From Utricularia gibba (lineage: Eukaryota > Streptophyta > Magnoliopsida > Lamiales > Lentibulariaceae): 30,000 nucleotides of DNA. The stretch is taken from assembly GCA_002189035.1 (NCBI GenBank), contig NEEC01000028.1, forward strand, positions 105,001-135,000, written 5' to 3'. A program made the position numbers and the translations under genes. The notes beneath the pieces were generated by a model. It saw nothing but the letters and a program-made list of their open reading frames with translations. It did not search any database and was not told the DNA's origin. This document shows, piece by piece, positions 8,309 to 18,324 of the stretch; position 1 is the first letter of the stretch, and the number at the start of each line of letters is the position of its first letter.

Positions 8309-8641
8309 TTACTTAAGATGAAGAAAATTAGACCGCCCTCCTGAGAGTCCCAGTAATGTAAAAAAGCAGGAAAAGAGTGCTAGGATTCTTAGGAATTTTT
8401 TTTCATACCATACTATTGATGCTTTCAAACTGTCTTGCTCACACTCAAGTAATCCGATAAAGTTGCTTTCCCCACTCCGCGGTAAAGTTCGAATTGGGAG
8501 CATCCCCCAGGACAGAAGTTGATTGAATGGGACAGTCATCAAACAAAGAAGCAATGTTGATAACATCATCAATACGCCGGTAAGAGACCAGTCTTTACTC
8601 TCTCTATAAGAGCAAGACTCATGCTGAGAAAGACTATGCAA
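8309..8641 (-). CDS. unrecognised 110-codon frame
   Basis: This ATG-initiated minus-strand frame has a hydrophobic segment at about residues 22-45 (GVLMMLSTLLLCLMTV...) and a second near residues 84-98, so the product could sit in a membrane. I recognise no family. It has no repeat words and no recognised neighbour within 700 bases. It may be chance or a remnant of a mitochondrial ORF. Confidence 0.15.
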   Translation of the reverse strand: MHSLSQHESCSYRESKDWSLTGVLMMLSTLLLCLMTVPFNQLLSWGMLPIRTLPRSGESNFIGLLECEQDSLKASIVWYEKKFLRILALFSCFFTLLGLSGGRSNFLHLK

Positions 8642-9254
8642 GATCTGTAGGTAACTTCCCGGACTTTCATCAATGGTTGATAAGACAGAATCTCGGACAA
8701 AAAGAAAAGTGGTCGTGAAAAGAAAAGAGACTGCCTTTGCTTTGAATGCTTACCCAAGCTCTGACTCGGCTGTGAACAAAGAAAATCCTCTCTTAGAGAA
8801 TCGACCGTTCACTCATGCTTTCATGGGAACAAGGAATAAGCGGTCTTATCTGCAGTTGCCGATCTGATCTTTTCTTTCCTGTGTGTAGACGAGACTAAGA
8901 AGACTTTGTCTTCCGCGGTTAGATCTATATATAATCTTTTTGGAATACCTGTCGCAAGGTAAACAGGAGTTGGAGGCTCAAGCTAAATGATACCGGCGCA
9001 AGGTAAGTCAATTCTTTAGTTTAGGGAAGGATCCCGAGTGCCATCGATTTCGCTCTTGGAATCAGGGAAGTTTCATTTGGAAGAGTGGGCATAAGAGGTC
9101 TTGTCTCTTTCCCGTGCTTGAGGAAGCGAGTGACTCCCGGTCTTATTTAAAGAGAGTGAAGTGAGCCATTATCTCAGGGAAAGAAGCAATCAAAAGGGAA
9201 AATACACCCCCACCTTTAGACACTAAATACACACACACCTTTAGATGATTATGA

Positions 9255-9332
9255 ACATACCCGATAGCATTCCGGCCGTAGGAACGCGACCGATAGGTAG
9301 AGGTCTTCGAACCTCCGGCCGGTCCATCGAGC
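9255..9332. repeat. mosaic repeat locus
   Basis: The words present are catacccgatagcattccgg, ccgtaggaacgcgaccgata, ggtagaggtcttcgaacctc and cggccggtcc. It lies just past the 3' end of the ccmC frame (minus strand) and lacks the accaattgaaggcc core. Confidence 0.75.
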
Positions 9333-9354
9333 CTAAGAGAGAATAAGCTTTAGC

Positions 9355-10277
9355 TTAAGACTTTCTTATATGCTTCTGGCGGAATGGATAAAAAACGAGA
9401 CGGAATCCATTTCCTATTTTCTTTGTAGTGGAGTTCCAAGGCGGTCTATTCGAGGCATGAAGAGATATTCTTATATATATTCTAAAATCTAAGTAGTGAA
9501 AAAGAGACTCAGCGGGTGAACTAAGTTTTGGTATTCCTTCTCGAGCTTCTATTTCTTCCTTTAAAGAAGATTCGAGAAAAGATGGAATAGGAAGACGTGT
9601 TTCCAGAACGAACAAGATAGGGGTTGATAAGGGGGAGTTAGCAAAGTTAGACAAGATTGGAATGGGCATAGGAACATGTATTGATGTACCAGATCGGCTA
9701 ATGCTCCCAGGTTGATGCGATGTATTCCACCAGTTGACTGAAGATTTGATTATTGGTATATCGATCGGTCCTGCACGGATTGAAATAGGAGCCGGTTCGA
9801 CAGGAAGCTTTTGAAAATACAGTGCACCTAGGTAAATAAGGAACGAGATGAATACAGAGGTTAAACGAGCATCCCACACCCAAAAGGTGCCCCACATAGG
9901 TCTTCCCCGAAACCCCCAGTAACTAAGGTAAACAACGTAGAAAAAGCACCCATTTCTGTACCGGTTCCGGAAGAGCGAAGAAAAAGGGGATGTTTTGTTA
10001 ATAGGAACAATAATGTGTTTATAGCTGTAGCGATATAAACAAGAATACTCATCCGAGCCGCAGGAACATGTACATACGGAATACGAGAATTTCCACCTTG
10101 TTGAAGATCTAGTGGTGCTACCCGAAGACAACAATGAATAGCCATCGCTGTTAAGAACAACCGAGATCCAATGATCATTTGCGCGTAGCTCCTGGTCTTT
10201 GACATCAAAAAATAAGGATGGACGGACCAATTGAAGGCCTCCGGCCAGAATGCGGTAGGGTAGTTAGAAAGGGACAT
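9355..10277 (-). pseudogene. ccmC: cytochrome c maturation protein CcmC, frameshifted with altered ends
   Basis: CcmC is the membrane protein that handles haem for loading CcmE in system I cytochrome c maturation. The N-terminal part lies in one frame (stop at 9,861): MSKTRSYAQMIIGSRLF from 10,205, then HVPAARMSILVYIATAINT and SSGTGTEMGAF. The C-terminal part is one frame over: GRPMWGTFWVWDARLTSVF with the tryptophan-rich haem-handling motif, then SVNWWNTSHQPGSISRSGTS. The frames meet at a C-run (9,913-9,917), where loss of one base explains the break. Upstream of MSKT the frame runs into a mosaic repeat that replaces the usual N-terminus. The C-terminus leaves the family after PAESL and adds about 49 unrelated residues. 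A sequencing slip in the C-run could also explain the frameshift. Confidence 0.9.
10215..10275. repeat. mosaic repeat locus fused to the ccmC 5' end
   Basis: ggatggacggaccaattgaa leads into ggcctccggccagaatgcgg and tagggtagttag. Read on the minus strand it forms the codons for the non-homologous leader before MSKT of ccmC. It shares the atggac/ggatgg edge with the trnK-side locus at 4,889. Confidence 0.85.
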
Positions 10278-10615
10278 GTGATCATTTTGTCCTAGCTAGT
10301 GAAACAAGAAAGACATGGATTGTTATACGCAGGCTCGATGGAATTGCCCATTTCATCAACCCTTGCTTTCGCTCCGCTCGTGCGTGGCACTCCTTGCTCG
10401 CGGAGCGAATATAAGAAAAAAAAAACTCTTTCTTGGCAACTTGGACAACATGTTGCTATGGATTTAGCGGAGAAAGAGTATAGCGTAGCTACATGAAACC
10501 AAGTCATTCTTTCTAGAATACTTGCTGGCATGCGAGACAAGACTGGAACCAAGGCCAAGGGCAGGAACTCCACCAACAGGAACAACAAGAACCCTATCAT
10601 CAACCAATAGGCCAG
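10276..10615. other. anonymous spacer between ccmC and the next repeat locus
   Basis: A 103-codon minus-strand frame (10,292-10,603) starts with a hydrophobic stretch, but the opposite strand is also open for much of its length. The plus strand from about 10,550 reads as a Gln-rich stretch in one frame (QGQGQELHQQEQQEPYHQ). No family is recognised and neither frame is called. Confidence 0.45.
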
Positions 10616-10862
10616 GAACGAAGTGCTCGACCGTTAGGGACCGGCCTACGGACCCATTGAAGGCCAGAGGCCGGAATGCGGTAGGAAAGAAGGCCGGAGG
10701 TTTGAAGATCTCGACCGGAATGCGGGAGTGTGAAGGTAGGGACCAATTGAAGGCCTACGGTTTCAAGATCTCGACCGGAGTTCGTTTGCGGGAGTCAGGA
10801 AGATCTCGACCGAAAGGGGGAAGACGCTCGAACGAAGTGAGAGGTAGGGAAAGGGGAATTGC
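10616..10862. repeat. longest mosaic repeat locus in this part
   Basis: It begins aacgaagtgctcgaccgtta and continues gggaccggcctacggaccca, ttgaaggccagaggccgg, aatgcggtaggaaagaaggc, cggaggtttgaagatctcg, accggaatgcgggagtgtga, aggtagggaccaattgaagg, cctacggtttcaagatctcg, accggagttcgtttgcggga and later ctcgaacgaagtgagaggta. Nearly every word recurs elsewhere in another order. It lies immediately downstream of the rpl2 exon (minus sense). The 125-codon plus frame across it is repeat-encoded. Confidence 0.9.
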
Positions 10863-10870
10863 AATGAAGT

Positions 10871-11800
10871 TCAGGCGTCGCAATAAGTGTTGTCGCTAGT
10901 CGAAGGTTTAGACCAATTCATCACCGTCTTGCCCGCTTCCAATGGATGACTGGCTATTATATAAGTGACAGGTGCACGATCGACTTTGCACGTTCCATTC
11001 TTCGGTCCTTCGTCTATCGCCTTGGCAATTTGAATAGCGCCTTGATCCGTCTTCGGCTTCGATTCGTTATGCTCAGAAGCTCCAACAAGCCCACAAATCT
11101 CTTGCCAAGAGAGCGCTGCTTTACGTTTGATCCTATGTGCCCAGAGAATGCTATGCTTTCGGATCTCGCAAAGAGAGAATGTGTTTTTTCCTCTGACTTG
11201 CTCTCTCATTCGAAAAACGAAGAAAGGAGGCTTTGCCCCAGCTACCGCTATCCTTGGGAAAGAAAAAGAGCTACCGAAGGAAAGGCTCGTTGAGACCTTG
11301 GCCTTTTGAGAGGAGAAAGCAGAGAAGAAAACGTCCTTCGTGCAAGTTTTTTTGCTTCCAGCGCCCAACCTAGTAAAGTGGCTCTTCCACCAAGAGGGCA
11401 TTCTGGTAGGAAGGCCGACCACGGAATAAACCGCCATCAGTCCAGGAGAGAAGCAAGCAACTTTTCTTTGATCCACCTTCCCGGGCATGGAAGAGAACGC
11501 AAATGGACCGCGGATGGTAGATTCGAGTCTCTTTTTCAGCGGAGCGAACTCTTCTATCGTGTTGCATTTTCTGGCCCCCTCTTTCCATCGTACTGGAGCG
11601 ATTCGCGAAGAACGATGTGGGTCATATTCTATCCTTTCAACAATGCCCATAGACGAAGTGCTTCGTTTCAGATCAATTCTTCGCAGCAATCCCTTCGATC
11701 CACCCCCTCGGTGAAAAAAAGTAATACGTCCTGAAGAATTCCTACCAGCAGACTTCCCTGTACTCAAAGTGAATTGTCGTTGTGCTCTCCTTTCTCTCAT
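10871..11800 (-). CDS. rpl2: mitochondrial ribosomal protein L2, 5' exon
   Basis: Rpl2 (uL2) binds 23S-type rRNA near the peptidyl-transferase centre of the large mitoribosomal subunit. Residues about 9-70 are the conserved N-terminal RNA-binding part (FTLSTGKSAGRNSSGRITFF, then RRIDLKRSTSSMGIVERIEY). A long plant-mitochondrial insert follows (residues about 75-270, including SSMPGKVDQRKVACFSPG and RIAVAGAKPPFFVFRM). The exon then ends near APVTYIIASHPLEAGKTVM and WSKPSTS. The last few codons to the stop at 10,871 are not family sequence. The C-terminal half with its HPHGGGEGR-type motif is absent; in many plants it lies behind a group II intron. I see no clear intron start (GTGYG) here, because the mosaic repeat begins at once. 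It is either a 5' exon that needs a distant partner or a truncated gene. Confidence 0.88.
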   Translation of the reverse strand: MRERRAQRQFTLSTGKSAGRNSSGRITFFHRGGGSKGLLRRIDLKRSTSSMGIVERIEYDPHRSSRIAPVRWKEGARKCNTIEEFAPLKKRLESTIRGPFAFSSMPGKVDQRKVACFSPGLMAVYSVVGLPTRMPSWWKSHFTRLGAGSKKTCTKDVFFSAFSSQKAKVSTSLSFGSSFSFPRIAVAGAKPPFFVFRMREQVRGKNTFSLCEIRKHSILWAHRIKRKAALSWQEICGLVGASEHNESKPKTDQGAIQIAKAIDEGPKNGTCKVDRAPVTYIIASHPLEAGKTVMNWSKPSTSDNTYCDA

Positions 11801-11869
11801 TGTCTATTTCAGTTTCATTTTATTCTCAAGGCAATGTTCAACGCGCTTACTCCTCCTTTTCTTATCCTC

Positions 11870-11928
11870 ACACTCCCGCATTCCGGTCGAGATCTTCAAA
11901 CCTCCGGCCTTCAATTGGTCCATCCAAC
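11870..11928. repeat. mosaic repeat locus upstream of rpl2
   Basis: The words are cactcccgcattccggtcga, gatcttcaaacctccggcc and ttcaattggtccatccaac. It lies 70-128 bases upstream of the rpl2 start, so rpl2 exon 1 is bracketed by mosaic repeats on both sides. Confidence 0.8.
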
Positions 11929-12599
11929 TCTAGTTGGAAAGAGGGGGAAACCTAAGCCTATGGCCATGTTGAATAAAGAGAAGCCGAATCAGGTTTGGAA
12001 CTATAGCAAAAAATGACACGCAGGAAAGATATATTCCATTTCCATTTCGTTTACTTGACTACAAGACTCTTCTACATGTGGTTAACCGAATTAGTCACTG
12101 TTTGTTGGCCTACCTACAAACTTGCCGGGAGCTGCACCGGTCAAGTAGCGCCCAGCAAGAAAGACAATGTTCAACTTCCTTTAAAGTCGCGGAATTCCCT
12201 TCCTGACGATGTTTAGTTTCCCCTAACTCCACTCGGAGGAAATCGAAGATTGAAACTAACATCCCAACGAGCGAGCGGAAAAAAATGGAGCGAGTATAGA
12301 AGAACGAGACGAAACAACGTGTAGTCGAGTAGAAAGAGTAGAAAGTTTGGCCCAATCCTAAGGAGAATGCCAGTGCAATAACTTTGCGGAGGTTCCGTGC
12401 TAGGGGTTGAGTTCAAGTTGTAGTAGCGTTCCATGCATAGGATGTTCTAGGTTCGATATGGAGTAGTATATTCCAGTAGAGTCTTTCCTCTACCTAGAGG
12501 CATCTCCTGAAAGAAAGTGCTTTTCTCGTATGAGTATGATCAGGGGCGAGTTTATGAGCGGTCGATTTTTTAGGGGGTTGGAAAATGGATTTTTTACAT
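11929..12599. other. anonymous spacer with a GAGCGAGT-type repeat
   Basis: No gene is recognised. A copy of the second repeat family lies at about 12,266-12,345 (aacgagcgagcggaaaaaaa, tggagcgagtatagaagaac, gagtagaaagagtagaaag). Short open frames exist on both strands without recognisable homology. Confidence 0.5.
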
Positions 12600-13000
12600 A
12601 TTGGAGTTGCTTTCGCCCGTTTGACCATCTCCTTGTGGGTGGTATGCACTGCGGAACTCGAGTATAGTTCCTAACTTTTTCCATCAAGTTCTCCCGGCCG
12701 GTCAGACGTCATAACCCCATGCAACCTAAGAACCTCTGTAGAAAGAGGTATGCAATGTGAATAGCATTGGAAGTCGAATAACGTGAGCCATTTTCGAAAA
12801 ACGGATCGACTACCACAAAAATCGAATCGTTACCAAGCCCTGCACCAAATCCATGCTGATATCAATCCAAGACGCTACTGGAACTGGTAAAGGGGTGTAC
12901 TGTCCGGTATTCTGTGTCTGCCCCCTTGATAGTTGGCATACCCTGAATCTGGAAAGCGCTGGTTCGAGCCCTGTTCGTGAGAAAACATAGAATTCCTTGA
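12600..13000 (-). mobile_element. Ty3/gypsy integrase fragment
   Basis: Minus-strand translation in order: [20 protein letters not shown] (end of the zinc-binding domain, about 12,890-12,950), then [13 protein letters not shown] with the first catalytic Asp, then after a one-base slip [11 protein letters not shown] (about 12,800-12,830). Further down is a frame with AYHPQGDGQTGESN (12,612-12,653), the HPQTDGQTE hallmark of gypsy integrases. Frame slips and stops show that it is dead. No LTR or chromodomain was seen. Its origin is presumably nuclear DNA transferred to the mitochondrion. Confidence 0.82.
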
Positions 13001-14399
13001 CAGTCGACTCACTTCGTACTCGGATGACTGTCTTCTCATCACCTGACTTACTGGTGGACACTGCTAGAACACTCCGCATCATTTTCTTATTTCCAATTCA
13101 CGTATTCTTTATTATTACGATCGATGTGATTCTCCGGTAGAAGCTTTATCGGAGGTGGAGGCGACCAAAGGGAGGGCTAGTGCTCCATTATTGGTATTGT
13201 ACAGTCCCTGAGTAGAGGCGCGTAGGCAAGCAACTAAAGTACCGAACAACCCGAGGTTCCAAAGGACTACACTCTATTCATGATGGGAAAAGATTCTCTT
13301 TGAAATGAGGAGGTCCACAGCAAAGGAGTTCTATTTACTTAACGTAGGATTTGACAACACGGCCTGATGCTTGGGCCCTACCTCACGCTTTCATTCAACG
13401 CTCAATCTTGATACCTTTCCCTCGTCAGATGAGTTCAGGTATATACGTTCTATCTCCGCTACATGTGTTGTCTCTTCATTTCACATAGATCTCGGGATAC
13501 GAGACCTTCCTTCAACGTACAGATCGACTCTCCTTCTTCTTTCAGAGCAGTTTGTGCTGTTTCTTTTCTGAGTGGATTTGATGAAACTTTACGATAATAG
13601 TTTGATTTGCCTCCTTTCGTGTTGTTCCAGCAGCTATACAAATGTTGGTTCTTTGTTGACATTGCCATTGCACATGTTGCTTTCGCCCGAGTTTGCCTAG
13701 CGGGTGTTGGACAAGAGTGAAAACTACAAACTAGAAGATTCAGTCTAGTATAAAGAATAATATGCCCCCCTTTCGGGCAGAAGTGGAACTTTTAGGAAGG
13801 AATAGGAGAGTGAGTGAACTACTAGTCGTAGGACAGGGATAGCTCTAACCAGTGGGAGGGAAGGATCTATCAATGACATCCTGGCTCCATAGGTAAGCAA
13901 GACCTTGTCAATGGGAAGAAGGGCGGACATCGATTGAAGCGAAATCATTCCACTTTTCTATGGGAGAATCCGTAAAGAAACCTTTAGCTAATTGAATCTC
14001 CCCTTTCATCCTTAAGATCCAACCTACGAGTTAGGGCAATTGAATAGCGCGTTCGGGAAGGCTAAGAACGCTAAGCCATAGCTATTACGCCCTTGCTTCT
14101 TACTCCTACATTGACTCTCCAATCGTTTCGGCTTAGTCGTGAAAAGAGGCATTCCGTTCTTCCGGCGATGGGTGGTCTTCATACGTGGTACGTCGTCCTT
14201 CGTTCGTTAACGCTTATGACTGACCAGTTAGGGCTGGAAGAGTGCAATCAATTAGATGTAAAGGCTTGGCTGGAAAGCAGGGAAAGGGCAAGGATAGAGG
14301 TGAGTGAAACTTCGACGAGATCCCCGAAGAAGATTGATGCTAAGGTTTGGAACGCTCGACCGAACAAAGTAGTAGGAAACTGAAAACTCACTACAGACC
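13001..14399. other. anonymous intergenic DNA
   Basis: No gene is recognised. One half of an 18-bp inverted repeat lies at 14,033-14,050 (agggcaattgaatagcgc, partner at 21,674-21,691). The 96-codon frame at 14,093-14,383 shows no homology I recognise. There are no mosaic-repeat words in this stretch. Confidence 0.5.
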
Positions 14400-15120
14400 T
14401 TGGGACATAGGGACGATCCGAATAGGGCAGCCTCAGGAAAAGTCTTACTTTATTCGGAATTAGCATCCTCAAGTGGAGTTTTATATCCTTTGGAGGTCAG
14501 ATCGATCGAATGGAATTCATGGGCTCATCATGCTATACTCGCGGGGAAGGACAATCTCTCACTGATTTCTTTATGGAGTTTAAGAACACTTATGCAGAGT
14601 TGAATGCTCTATTTCCTCAACCACCTGATGTAACTGTTCAACGCACCCAACATGAGCAGATGGCTGTTATGAGCTTTCTTGCGGGATGAAACTTACGGTA
14701 TGAGGCAGTCAAATCTCAGGTGATTCCAGTGTTTCTATTTCTTCTCTTGAGGAGGCATATACTAGACGACTTCGTACAGAACTCTACCAGACCGCCTCCA
14801 TCATTGGTTCTCACAGTGCACTTATCAGCCACTAGAAATCGGACATGAATCAACACCAAATGAACAATCCCACTAGAGGGAAGGATGTGGTTTGTTATCA
14901 TTGCGGGACACCTGGACATACCAAAAGAACGTGTCGGAAGTTACAGTCTAAAGGTCAGAGGCCTCAGACAGAGAAATCACACCAGGCTCATATTGCTACC
15001 GTGGATTTGAAATGACCTCAGAGAAGTGGTCCCTGCAGATTCATATGCTAAATTCCTCCAGTATCAGGATCGTGTGAAGGGTTCATCCTCCTTTACCACG
15101 GATCAGACTTCATCAGGTAT
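14400..15120 (+). mobile_element. Ty1/copia gag fragment with CCHC zinc knuckle
   Basis: GQSLTDFFMEFKNTYAELNA (about 14,550-14,610) and QHEQMAVMSFLAG (about 14,650-14,688) match the copia gag domain. After a frame slip, EEAYTRLRRTELYQTASI follows, and then the zinc knuckle CYHCGTPGHTKRTC (14,893-14,934, spacing C-x2-C-x4-H-x4-C). An in-frame stop follows, then a piece reading SYAKFLQYQDRVKGSSSFTT (about 15,035-15,100), typical of the gag-protease linker. Protease and pol are not attached. It is dead through stops and slips. Confidence 0.85.
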
Positions 15121-16575
15121 ATCTGACAAAGCCCTTCTCTCGTAAAGAGATAGTGTTCCTCTATCCATGGGTTGTTCCCTGTCTAAGTCTAATAGAATCT
15201 CTGTAGCTAGAAAAGCGGCTACAAGAACAGCCCCCGCTCCGGAAGACCAACCAAAGGTTATATTCCCTTCGTCCTTACCCACAGGAAAGGGTATATATGA
15301 TGTCGTGCCCTGCAACCCGATAGTGACATAATTCCGATCAAATCAATCCCTGAAGACTGATTTTTACTTATGATCTTCCAACACTTCTTTAAGCTAGTAC
15401 CACCAAGTACTGCGTATTTGACGAGTAAAGCTCAGCCTAGGCTTCACCATGACCAGAAATCTCTTTGATTGTGAAGGCCCGGCCCTCTTTTCCACTTGGC
15501 AGCCTCTCTTAGTCAAGTACCCCAGCGTTCTTGCTTGCAACTAGGTTTGGAACGCCGTTGTAGCTAGCAGTTAGAGAATGAGTTGTTGGCTTATTGGATA
15601 TCGGATACGGGGATTAGCTGCAGCACTGTTTTGTAAGTACAGAGCAACAAACTGACCACCGATCTTCAGTTTGGTTATACCATTTCATGATATGAATGAA
15701 TCTATCAGATTGAGGCAGTAAGCAGCGGATTCTCGCCAAATAGCGATCCATCCTGTTCCATGGTTGGCACTCCGTTTAGCTTCTAAATGTGTATTGCTTA
15801 CAGGGAGCCAGGTCTCGACCAAGAGACATATCTGGTCTCCCTTCAGTCGGATACACACCTTGGGGTTGCCTATTGATGAAAGGAAAGTAGGCACGAACCT
15901 CTTTCCAGTTCCCTTTAGGTGCCCCGCGGCCAAAAGCCACTCTACGAGTGATCATAAAGTGGGTTTCTTCGCCCAACGCCAACAGCCCTCGAGCAGTGAC
16001 GCCCAACCGGTCTATCTTTTTCTAATTACAAAAAGTTGATCGACCTAAAGGATATGGAACTGTTGAATTTGGCACCAGGATTCTATCTCTTCCCCTTTTC
16101 TTTCCCACCAGGAGAAAGAAAACTTCGTATTCTGTGACGCCATTAGTCTTATGACTCAGGTTATAGACCAGTGTGTGAAGCTGATCCACCCTCCTTCCTT
16201 TCCCGGCGGGAAAGAAGTTACCCCTCTAGCACTTTCTATCAATTGTGATAACCACATTGTGATTCCAATTGAACAGTGTTAGAAAGAAGAGCAAGTTACC
16301 CTTCATTTCAAAGGGGACAAACTCTTCCCTTTAACTCGTTCCAAAGTTCACACCAACAATGCGCATAGATCATCCCACTAAAGATACCTTTAGACTTGCC
16401 CATCATCTTGTGACAGGCATCAACTCAGCATCTTTCGCTTCGGGGTGATCGATACCACACCGTTGTTCCTTCAGGATCTGGTGGTAGGTTTATATAAGAT
16501 TTCAATATCAGTTAGGATATTATTCCTATACTCCAGATGGAGGAAGAACATAAAGGTAGACCGGAGACTCACTTT
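15121..16575. other. anonymous DNA, possibly more degraded foreign sequence
   Basis: No gene is recognised. Minus frames at 15,103-15,315, 15,685-15,933 and 15,776-16,006 are short and match no family I know. The frames around 15,700-16,000 are open in several registers at once. Its position directly after copia gag makes decayed retroelement DNA plausible but unproven. Confidence 0.45.
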
Positions 16576-16765
16576 CACACTACCGCTTCCCCCTAACGGT
16601 CGAGCCCGTCACACTACCGCTTCATGACTCCCGCATTCTTTCCTACCTTCACACTACCGCATTCCGGCCGGTCCGTAGGCGATAGGGAGAGGTTGGAAAG
16701 AGCTCGACCGATAGGGAGAGGGATTCAATTGGTCCGTAGGCCTTCAATTGGTCCTTCCTTCGCTC
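16576..16765. repeat. mosaic repeat locus
   Basis: The words include cacactaccgcttccccct, aacggtcgagcccgtcacac, atgactcccgcattctttcc, taccttcacactaccgcatt, ccggccggtccgtaggcg, atagggagaggttggaaaga and gtaggccttcaattggtcc. The gatagggagagg word appears twice here. Confidence 0.85.
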
Positions 16766-16879
16766 GTTTCCGACCAATCCAAGGCCGTGTTGGTTCGAAT
16801 CGACCAACCTTCCTGCTTGTAGCTAAAGGTTTGTAATCCCTAAAGCGGGCATCCCTTAATCGATCTTTTTCGAACTGGA

Positions 16880-17120
16880 ACATAATGCGTACTTCCTATT
16901 CGCGGAACGAAACACCGGAAAGGCGAACAACCTCACCCAGTATTTTAGCAACTCCACCATCGGGGGAACTTCATCATCAGGTAACGAATTCAGGTTATAG
17001 CACGAAATTCATACAAGATTGGGCTACCAATGATGGCGTTGTAGGCCAATGGGAGGTCAACAACCATGAAGCTCGCCATGGCGGTGCGCACGGTGGGCTT
17101 CTTGCCTAAGGTGACAGGTC
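16880..17120 (-). mobile_element. Ty3/gypsy pol fragment (protease to reverse-transcriptase linker)
   Basis: Minus-strand translation gives PTVRTAMASFMVVDLPLAYN followed by AIIGSPILYEFRAIT. This matches the gypsy segment with FxVVDxxxxYNxIxGRPxL between protease and reverse transcriptase. After an in-frame stop the next piece reads IRYLMMKFP and, one base shifted, DGGVAKILGEVVRLSGVSFR. It is about 240 bases long, dead, and bounded on its left side by a mosaic repeat about 115 bases away. Confidence 0.7.
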
Positions 17121-17629
17121 GGCGAGAGTGCTACTCTTACAAATGCAGTTGGAACTTCAATCTTGGCAGCTTCATTCGAATAGAGCAAGAAGAGTCAGAG
17201 TGAAAACGTTAGGTTAGCATCTTCGGATACGGCTTTCGTTTAGTTCTCCTTGACTTGGATGCTCGTACGTATGCGTATAATAAGGGCAATGACATAGCGC
17301 CTATAGCTCAATAGACGAGACGGCAACACAACATCGTTGGGGTGGCTTGGTCGATTCTGAACGCTAGGACTAGCAAAGTAAGTTCTTGCGCACATACACA
17401 TATACGAATAGGAATAGGCATATCGGTAACTGAAGGAGTAGGCGCTCGACCTTGAACACAATAAGGTACGCTATCTGCTCGCTTCATTTCCATTCCGCTC
17501 GCTTGCTTCCCTTGATTCACGATCCTTGCAGCTGAATGAAAGAGTCTACCTTCCGAAAGTGTAGAAAAAAGTCATTTCCGAGGCGGGCTCATTTTCAAGT
17601 CGAATAGAACCCAAAGATCTTGAGGCAAG
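17121..17629. other. anonymous spacer
   Basis: No gene is recognised. It contains a copy of the second repeat family at about 17,478-17,512 (gctcgcttcatttccattcc and gctcgcttgcttcc). The Tyr/Ser-rich minus frame at 17,240-17,461 looks accidental. Confidence 0.5.
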
Positions 17630-17765
17630 AATGGTTAGGGACCGGCCAGAGATTTGAAGAAGCTCTTTAGTTAGGGACCGGCCTACGGTTTCAAGATCTC
17701 GACCGTTTGCGGGAGTGTGAAGGTAGGAAAGAATGCGGTAGGTTTTCATGCTATCGGGAACGAGT
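17630..17765. repeat. mosaic repeat locus
   Basis: The words are gttagggaccggccagagat, ttgaagaagctctttagtta, gggaccggcctacggtttca, agatctcgaccgtttgcggg, agtgtgaaggtaggaaagaa and tgcggtaggttttcatgcta followed by tcggg. There is no accaattgaaggcc core at this locus. Confidence 0.85.
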
Positions 17766-18324
17766 TCAAATACTCGCGATTTCCATGTCTATCGGCGGTA
17801 ATCCTCTTTGTTTCGAGTGCTGTTTATTAATGGCATCTCAACGGTTGGGAACCCATTAAGACTACAAACGTTTAGCCGTGATCGAATTGACTTCTCCGAG
17901 AAGAAGAGCACTAACTATTTCCAGCGAAACGACTCTCACTCTCGCTTTGGCATCATACCCACAACTCAGTGGAGTACCCTGAACAGGCATCGGATAGAAA
18001 TGTTATAGCAGGATTCTGATGATCGACTTGAAGAGTGAACAAAGAACACTTCGGAGTCCTGGAGCAACCTAGCTTCCCAGACAACTCAGAGAAGTACACG
18101 CAACTAGAAAATGAAAGTCGGAAGTAGTGCTTTCTTCTTTTAGAAGCATAGTCCTAACTTTCCTCCGGTAGGTAAGCCCTAGGTCATTAAGCTATCTGTC
18201 GTGTTTTCGCTAGAGATCTAAGATTCATGTCTCTGTCGTGCCGTCCCTTCCAGCGATCCGTGGAGTTTGCCTTTAGTAGACCTGCTCTGTCTATGAGTAG
18301 TACTTGGAATAGTTGCTTCTAAAG
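17766..18324. other. anonymous spacer
   Basis: No gene or tRNA is recognised on either strand between the mosaic locus and the copia fragment. The 66-codon frame at 17,808-18,008 has no recognisable homology. Confidence 0.45.

Larger units (their letters stand above)
7473..9254. other. anonymous intergenic DNA
   Basis: No gene is identified. It contains an 18-bp direct repeat (caatcgtcactcgacagc at 7,766-7,783 and 7,916-7,933) and one unrecognised 110-codon frame, listed separately. No mosaic-repeat words occur until about 9,258. Confidence 0.5.

Noticed and set aside
9355-10230. A single 291-codon protein starting MVRPSLFFDVKDQ
   Set aside because: Its first 110 or so codons are the wrong frame of ccmC. 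The true N-terminal part is in the overlapping frame ending at 9,861, so this is not a separate gene.
10946-11734. Plus-strand frames across rpl2
   Set aside because: They lie antisense to the well-supported rpl2 exon and show no protein-family features of their own.
12955-12990. Possible tRNA T-arm (gctggttcgagccctg)
   Set aside because: No acceptor or anticodon stem can be built around it, and the sequence lies next to the gypsy integrase zinc-finger region on the other strand.
16785-16815. Possible tRNA T-arm (gttggttcgaatcgaccaac)
   Set aside because: It forms a small hairpin, but no D-arm or anticodon arm lies at suitable distance on either strand.
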